Below the pieces are notes generated by a model. That model was not told where the DNA came from, searched no databases, and saw nothing but the letters and a program-made list of their open reading frames with translations. Positions 5,270-7,110 of a stretch of 7,110 nucleotides of DNA are shown here, in pieces. The stretch covers positions 144,580 to 151,689 of the forward strand of contig JABUUQ010000002.1 in NCBI GenBank assembly GCA_021443125.1, in the 5' to 3' direction. Each line of letters opens with the position of its first letter. Position 1 is the first letter of the stretch. Both the position numbers and the translations under genes were made by a program. This stretch comes from Bacteroidales bacterium (lineage in GTDB: Bacteria; Bacteroidota; Bacteroidia; Bacteroidales; P3).

Positions 5270-6391
5270 ATGGATTTACATTTATACAGGATTTACGAAG
5301 CGATATGTTGTTTTGACGCTGGAATTGTTGCAGGCGTGGCTTTTTTCTGTGGAATTTTCATTTTGGCAATGAAAAGAGAGTATTATTTCCACAAATTATT
5401 CGCTATTGCATGTCTTATAACAGGTCTTACCTTTGTTTGTTCTGTAGTTGAAGTGTTGGTGGGCAGCAAAGTATACAACGCACCAACAAATAAACTCTGC
5501 GAAATCTTCCAAGTATTCTATTCATTCTCAATAGGTTTGTGGGGTATGGTATTTTCTTGTCTTATAGCACCAGAGGCAACATCAAAGTGGCGACAAATAA
5601 TACCTTTGCTTCCATTTTTCGCAGTGGGCATAATATATAGTATTTGTCCAACTACCCAAATGCTTGTGATTTCCTATGCTTTGATTATCGCCTTTTTGAT
5701 TTCTTTCTTTATACAATTATATATGAGAAATGCAAAGAGGACAAAAACTTTGCAAGCAAACCTATCTAACACAGAAGGTTACGACAACAAATGGGTTTCA
5801 AACTCGCTGATAATTGTTCTTGTTTTGGCGATTTTATATATCTTTAATGGTTGGTACAAAATAAGTGTAAACGAAAATACAACATTATGGGTTGCTACCC
5901 TTTGCGACATTGTCTATAATGATACTTGGGCTATTTTGTTGGGAATTCTTACAAAAGGCGTTATTCACCAAAAACCTGTATATTTGGTAAAGAAAGCTTT
6001 GGAAGAAATACCTATAGAAGGCCCAGAATGTACTACAAAAGAATGCTACTATAAAAACAACATCCCTGAAAATATCGATGAAATAATAAGAAACAAAGGC
6101 TATTATCTGAACGAAGATTTGAAACTTACAGACTTGGCAACTATGATAGGCACCAACAGACAATATCTTAGCCAGTTTATCAACCAAGAAAGGAATATGA
6201 GTTTCTATGACTATATCAACACCTTCCGTTTGGAGAAAGCAAAAATACTGCTTGGCGACAAGAACAACACTATGACAAACGAAGAGATTAGCACAGCGGC
6301 AGGCTTCAAATCCTATGCTTGTTTCACAAGGGTGTTCACAAAGGTTTATAACGAAACGCCAGCCAAATACCGAAAAAGAAATAATGTCTAA
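5270..6391 (+). CDS. Membrane-embedded AraC-family transcriptional regulator (7 TM + HTH)
   Basis: 373 residues. Seven hydrophobic segments are visible near 13-34, 41-63, 78-100, 110-126, 131-151, 177-197 and 207-229. Positive charges lie in loops after TM1 (KREYYFHK) and TM5 (YMRNAKRTKT), giving N-out/C-in by the positive-inside rule and placing the C-terminus in the cytoplasm. A linker (230-265) with CTTKEC leads to an AraC/XylS domain at about 266-371. Its first helix-turn-helix is LKLTDLATMIGTNRQYLSQFIN (284-305) and the second is NEEISTAAGFKSYACFTRVFTKV (337-359), followed by the family ending ETPAKYRK. This arrangement is known in Bacteroidetes. It suggests a one-component sensor that binds DNA while in the inner membrane; ligand and targets are unknown. 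The ATG at 5270 has no in-frame ATG upstream before the stop at 5210, and the next Met (34) would remove TM1. A hairpin terminator follows, so it is probably monocistronic. Confidence 0.88.
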   Translation: MDLHLYRIYEAICCFDAGIVAGVAFFCGIFILAMKREYYFHKLFAIACLITGLTFVCSVVEVLVGSKVYNAPTNKLCEIFQVFYSFSIGLWGMVFSCLIAPEATSKWRQIIPLLPFFAVGIIYSICPTTQMLVISYALIIAFLISFFIQLYMRNAKRTKTLQANLSNTEGYDNKWVSNSLIIVLVLAILYIFNGWYKISVNENTTLWVATLCDIVYNDTWAILLGILTKGVIHQKPVYLVKKALEEIPIEGPECTTKECYYKNNIPENIDEIIRNKGYYLNEDLKLTDLATMIGTNRQYLSQFINQERNMSFYDYINTFRLEKAKILLGDKNNTMTNEEISTAAGFKSYACFTRVFTKVYNETPAKYRKRNNV

Positions 6392-6399
6392 ATAATATC

Positions 6400-6436
6400 A
6401 ACAAAGCGACAGACTCAAAAAGTTTGTCGCTTTGTT
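6400..6436 (+). terminator. Hairpin terminator of the AraC-type gene
   Basis: AACAAAGCGACA (6400-6411) pairs perfectly with TGTCGCTTTGTT (6425-6436), and the stem can extend by three more pairs (GAC with GTT, one of them G-T). It starts 8 nt after the TAA stop and is followed by CTTTGC. The T content after the stem is modest but part of the stem itself is T-rich. It should also separate the regulator from the methyltransferase transcript. Confidence 0.75.
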
Positions 6437-6460
6437 CTTTGCTGTCGTTTTATTCTTACT

Positions 6461-6621
6461 GCAAACACTGCATTGCTCACAAATATAAAAGGTTGCACAT
6501 TTTCCAGCGACTAACACTGCATCATTCACGAGTATGGGAAGCAAGCACTGTAATGTTTAAGGATGAGAAAGTAAAGATAGTTTTTATACTGGCAAGCAAT
6601 GCATTGCTCACGAGTGTAAAA
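6461..6621 (+). repeat. Degenerate 30-nt repeat family, three copies plus a partial one
   Basis: Copy A is 6461-6490, copy B 6510-6539 and copy C 6592-6621. A and C match at 25 of 30 positions and share GCATTGCTCAC; A and B match at 20 of 30; B and C share CACGAGT. A shorter related piece, GCAAGCACTG, lies at 6541-6550. Copy C contains a perfect 12-bp palindrome, GCAATGCATTGC (6596-6607). The 11-mer CTGCATTGCTC of copy A also occurs inverted at 4761-4771. Spacing is irregular, so this is not a CRISPR array. The family may be a decayed small mobile repeat or a set of protein-binding sites; I do not recognise it. Confidence 0.65.
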
Positions 6622-6682
6622 ATACCGAATCGTATTGGTCAAAATAAATTGCCAAATTAAATGTTATATTATCAAATTTTGT

Positions 6683-6690
6683 TACTTTTG
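6683..6690 (+). promoter_or_regulatory. -7 box for the DNA methyltransferase gene
   Basis: TACTTTTG matches TAnnTTTG, 40 nt before the ATG, predicting a leader of about 35 nt. No -33 TTTG lies 19-21 nt upstream. It is the only -7 match between the terminator and the gene. Confidence 0.45.
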
Positions 6691-6694
6691 TATC

Positions 6695-6708
6695 TACTAA
6701 ATATAGTA
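6695..6708. repeat. Small inverted repeat at the predicted methyltransferase start site
   Basis: TACTA (6695-6699) and TAGTA (6704-6708) are inverted around AATA, starting 5 nt after the -7 box and so overlapping the predicted transcription start. It could be an operator for a repressor, but five-base arms in AT-rich DNA are common by chance. Confidence 0.25.
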
Positions 6709-6730
6709 TATTATTTTCAAGAGAAAATAG

Positions 6731-7110
6731 ATGAACGCAACAAATAAAGATGCAAAGCCATTCGTAAAATGGGCAGGAGGCAAAACACAACTGCTTATTG
6801 AAATTGAGAGAATTCTCCCTACTGATTTTCGCAATAGAGAGATTACTTACGTTGAGCCGTTTGTAGGTGGTGGCTCTGTTATGTTTTGGATGTTGCAAAA
6901 CTTTCCCAACATCAAGAAGGCTGTTATAAACGACATAAATCCTAAACTGATAAACGTTTATCAAACCATAAAGCACAATCCAAAAGAACTAATAAATGCG
7001 TTATATCTTATCGAGAACAAATATATTCCAAAGTCTCACGACGAACGCACAACATATTTCATAGAGCAACGCAGACGATTCAACAATGAAGATTTATCTA
7101 ATGTTGAACA
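6731..7110 (+). CDS. D12-class (Dam/DpnII-type) DNA adenine N6-methyltransferase, N-terminal part
   Basis: 126 codons are in the window, open to the right edge. The product is expected to transfer methyl from S-adenosylmethionine to the N6 of adenine in a short DNA site, in the cytoplasm. The N-terminus has the hallmark PFVKWAGGKTQLL (10-22), with the WAGGK SAM-binding motif. It is followed by YVEPFVGGGSVMFWML (40-55), the FxGxG-type motif I, and INDIN (66-70), the conserved acidic position after motif I. The catalytic DPPY lies beyond the edge. Members of this class (Dam, DpnM, MboA) commonly modify GATC, but others differ, so specificity is not proved. The gene may be solitary or part of a type II restriction-modification pair whose nuclease would lie to the right. 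It has only a weak SD-like stretch (AAGAG) and a fitting ATG. Confidence 0.9.
   Translation, partial: MNATNKDAKPFVKWAGGKTQLLIEIERILPTDFRNREITYVEPFVGGGSVMFWMLQNFPNIKKAVINDINPKLINVYQTIKHNPKELINALYLIENKYIPKSHDERTTYFIEQRRRFNNEDLSNVE

Larger units (their letters stand above)
6392..6730. other. 339-bp intergenic region with terminator, repeats and promoter
   Basis: It contains the terminator of the AraC-type gene, the degenerate 30-nt repeat family at 6461-6621, and a -7 box for the methyltransferase. The largest plus-strand frame (6424-6660) begins inside the terminator hairpin and crosses all repeats, with no recognisable domain, so I do not call it a gene. Confidence 0.7.

Noticed and set aside
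6461..6621. Possible CRISPR array
   Set aside because: Repeats are degenerate, offsets are irregular (49 and 82 nt between starts of the three main copies), and there is no cas gene.
6424..6660. 78-codon plus-strand frame between the regulator and the methyltransferase
   Set aside because: It starts in the right arm of the terminator hairpin and passes through all the 30-nt repeats. No motif or promoter supports it.

Overview
The window is AT-rich bacterial DNA that looks like the phylum Bacteroidetes (Bacteroidota), probably order Bacteroidales. The main evidence is several intergenic sequences matching the Bacteroidetes -7 promoter consensus TAnnTTTG, one of them with a correctly spaced -33 TTTG. 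Supporting signs are the scarcity of strong Shine-Dalgarno sequences, a secreted protein whose signal peptide is followed by Gln, and a membrane-anchored AraC-type regulator. Genus and species cannot be told from the sequence.

Layout. Positions 1-4584 hold four minus-strand genes read as one likely operon, in transcription order: a ten-helix EamA/DMT-type transporter, aguB (N-carbamoylputrescine amidase), aguA (agmatine deiminase), and a secreted WG-repeat protein cut off by the left edge. Gaps are 48, 25 and 3 nt. A -7 box lies 19 nt upstream of the first start codon. Positions 4585-5269 are a 685-bp AT-rich intergenic region. It holds a 20-bp perfect tandem repeat, an AT-only inverted repeat, and a minus-strand promoter-hairpin-terminator arrangement that looks like a small RNA gene of about 120 nt. 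Its right end holds the promoter of the next gene. Positions 5270-6391 (plus) encode a 7-TM protein with a C-terminal AraC DNA-binding domain, followed by a strong hairpin terminator. Positions 6392-6730 are a second intergenic region with at least three degenerate copies of a 30-nt repeat. At 6731 a plus-strand D12-class (Dam/DpnII-type) DNA adenine methyltransferase begins and runs off the right edge.

How the genes work together. AguA converts agmatine to N-carbamoylputrescine plus ammonia, and AguB converts that to putrescine, CO2 and ammonia. Together they are the two-step agmatine route to putrescine. The arginine decarboxylase that would supply agmatine is not in the window. The transporter may move a pathway substrate or product, but this rests on position only. 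The WG-repeat protein is exported and has no evident link to polyamines beyond its operon position. The AraC-type regulator is divergent from the operon and could sense something at the membrane; its targets are unknown.

Most notable observations: (1) no GATC site was found in 7110 bp by eye although GAT occurs about 80 times, next to a Dam/DpnII-type methyltransferase gene; (2) the regulator's promoter elements put its transcription start at or within a few bases of the ATG, suggesting a leaderless mRNA; (3) a candidate small RNA carrying four AAGAAC motifs; (4) an unexplained repeat family between the regulator and the methyltransferase. No clear-cut new defence or biosynthetic system is visible.
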